From Sphingomonas phyllosphaerae FA2 (GTDB lineage Bacteria > Pseudomonadota > Alphaproteobacteria > Sphingomonadales > Sphingomonadaceae): DNA of 64,000 bases. Below, piece after piece: positions 62,919 through 64,000 of this stretch. The notes under the pieces were generated by a model. That model was given only the letters and a program-made list of their open reading frames with translations. It had not been told where the DNA came from and made no database searches. Within the stretch, counting starts at the first letter, position 1. The number at the start of each line of letters is the position of its first letter. The stretch covers positions 1,787,676 to 1,851,675 of the forward strand of contig NZ_KE386571.1 of the NCBI RefSeq assembly GCF_000427645.1, given 5' to 3'. The position numbers and the translations under genes were made by a program.

Positions 62919-63599
62919 TTATCGCTTCAGCACCGCATCGAAGGCGCGGATCGCGGCTGCCTCGTCCCCGCCCCACACCGCATGGCTCGCGGCGATGAAG
63001 TCGGCACCGGCGGCGATCAGCGGCGCGGCATTGTCGGGGGTGATCCCGCCGATCGCGACCGAAGGCAGCTCGAACAAGGCGTGCCACCACGACAGGATCA
63101 CCGGCTCGGGATGATGCTTCACGTCCTTGGTGGTGGTCGGATAAAAGCTGCCGAACGCGACATAGTCGGCGCTCGCCTCCCCGGCCTCCATCGCGAGATG
63201 GCGGCTGTCGTGACAGGTGACGCCGATCTGCACCGCCGGGCCGAGCGCGTCGCGCGCCTCGCGCGGGTCGCCGTCCTCCTGCCCGAGATGCACGCCGTCC
63301 GCGCCGAGCCGCTTGGCGAGGCTGACCGAATCGTTGACGATGAACGCCACCTCGCGATCGGCGCAGATCCGCTGGAGCGGCTCGGCAAGGCGGGCGGCGG
63401 TGTGCTGGTCGACGTCTTTCACGCGGAACTGGAAGGCGGCGACCGGCGCGGCGTCGAGCGCGTTCTTCAGCCGGTCGGCGAAGGTGCCGGTTACGTCGAG
63501 GGGCGAGATCAGATACAACTGGCACGGCGGGCGGCGGTCGTCGCGCTTGAAGTTGGCGCCGAAATCGGGGTCGAGCGGGCCGAGCGGGTCTTCAGTCAT
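62919..63599 (-). CDS. thiE: Thiamine phosphate synthase
   Basis: The 226-residue TIM barrel: QLYLISPLDVTGTFADRL, AAFQFRVKDVD, FIVNDSVSLAKRLGADGVHL (phosphate and substrate binding) and the conserved GQEDGDPREARDALG and VAIGGITPDNAAPLIAAGA. Couples HMP-PP and thiazole phosphate to thiamine phosphate. The N-terminal extension (MTEDPLGPLDPDFGANFKRD) is longer than in most ThiE, as in sphingomonads. Confidence 0.9.
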   Translation of the reverse strand: MTEDPLGPLDPDFGANFKRDDRRPPCQLYLISPLDVTGTFADRLKNALDAAPVAAFQFRVKDVDQHTAARLAEPLQRICADREVAFIVNDSVSLAKRLGADGVHLGQEDGDPREARDALGPAVQIGVTCHDSRHLAMEAGEASADYVAFGSFYPTTTKDVKHHPEPVILSWWHALFELPSVAIGGITPDNAAPLIAAGADFIAASHAVWGGDEAAAIRAFDAVLKR

Positions 63600-63616
63600 G
63601 CGCGTCGGTTAGCGGG

Positions 63617-64000
63617 CTATGGCTGCGAGGACAACGCCGCAGCGAACCCCGCCGGATCGTCGAGGCGATGCGCGACCGCAACGATGCGGCGGCGGCGGCC
63701 GGTCGCCAACGGCTCGGCGAGATCGATCCAGACGTTCGGAAACGCGATGAGCGCGAGGTTGAGCACCTCGCGTGCGCGCGTCTCGGCATGGGTCCACTCG
63801 GTCGCCCGCAACCCGGCGATGCGCGCACGCTCTACCGTCACGCTGCGCAACCGGCCGGCGCGCAGCACCAGCCGGTCGCCGTCGATCAGCACGGGCAGGT
63901 GCTGGAACGAGCGGATCGCGCGGACCAGCCACGCCATCGTCCCGAGCGACACCAAGGTCAGCACCAGCGCCACGCGCGGCCACCAGAAGGCAGCGCGTGG
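63617..64000 (-). CDS. Membrane-associated protein, N-terminus outside the window
   Basis: The frame is open to the last base (PRAAFWWPRVALVLTLVSLG at its visible start), so the gene probably begins beyond 64000. One hydrophobic segment (ALVLTLVSLGTMAWLV) is followed by a basic soluble part. The visible pattern (VLIDGDRLVLRAGRLRSVTV) resembles a PH-like domain of unknown-function membrane proteins. Ends next to thiE on the same strand. Confidence 0.65.
   Translation of the reverse strand, partial: PRAAFWWPRVALVLTLVSLGTMAWLVRAIRSFQHLPVLIDGDRLVLRAGRLRSVTVERARIAGLRATEWTHAETRAREVLNLALIAFPNVWIDLAEPLATGRRRRIVAVAHRLDDPAGFAAALSSQP

Overview
The window looks like GC-rich chromosomal DNA of a sphingomonad (Sphingomonas-like alphaproteobacterium). 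The evidence is the housekeeping set and its order (zapA - 6S RNA - 5-formyl-THF cyclo-ligase - DUF2842; gap - MOSC - pgk; UbiK, TspO, TlyA), the acyl-CoA dehydrogenase/aminoglycoside-phosphotransferase-fold/SDR cluster, and several families of dispersed palindromic repeats. No rRNA operon or CRISPR array is present. Three tRNA genes are visible (Gln-TTG and two identical Asp-GTC).

Layout. 0-5.5 kb: the end of a flavin monooxygenase, three small unknown genes, and a lipoprotein-type subtilisin-like protease with a secreted partner; a strongly self-complementary stretch lies upstream of the protease. 5.5-11.9 kb: an RNA-repair locus. RtcR (CARF plus sigma-54 activator) is divergent from rtcB (RNA ligase), rtcA (RNA 3'-phosphate cyclase) and a double AAA+ ATPase. 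A good sigma-54 promoter precedes rtcB, and every intergenic gap of the locus can fold into strong hairpins. 11.9-17.1 kb: an integrative mobilizable element with a MOBP relaxase, a MobC-like protein, an oriT with an IncP-type nick consensus, a large tyrosine recombinase and accessory genes.

17.27-31.09 kb: a second genomic island in the 3' end of tRNA-Gln. It is bounded by a 17-nt direct repeat of the tRNA end, and repeated integrase arm-type motifs sit inside both ends. It carries its own tyrosine integrase, an unknown gene, a serine resolvase with a res-like site, and one long minus-strand operon: hsdM - 122-aa unknown - hsdS - GIY-YIG/DUF4357 protein - hsdR - a T7-like single-subunit RNA polymerase. 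The polymerase keeps all its catalytic residues. Its N-terminal homology runs upstream of the first canonical start codon, almost to the hsdR stop. A phage-type polymerase as the last gene of a type I restriction operon is the most unusual arrangement in the window.

31-64 kb is mostly ordinary chromosome: ilvE and a MarR regulator; proC, YbjN, UbiK, TspO and TlyA; glycolytic gap/pgk with a MOSC gene; zapA/6S RNA/folate; an AI-2E-family exporter and a Crp regulator. A fatty-acid beta-oxidation block follows (bifunctional hydratase/dehydrogenase, three acyl-CoA dehydrogenases, TesB, SDR, phosphotransferase), flanked by a tandem TetR regulator and an AraC regulator. Then come a GST, an EF-hand protein next to a two-component system, SuhB-like phosphatase, EF-P, M23 peptidase, L,D-transpeptidase and ThiE. 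Several gaps here are filled by palindromic dispersed repeats.

All calls come from reading the sequence; no database search or folding program was run.
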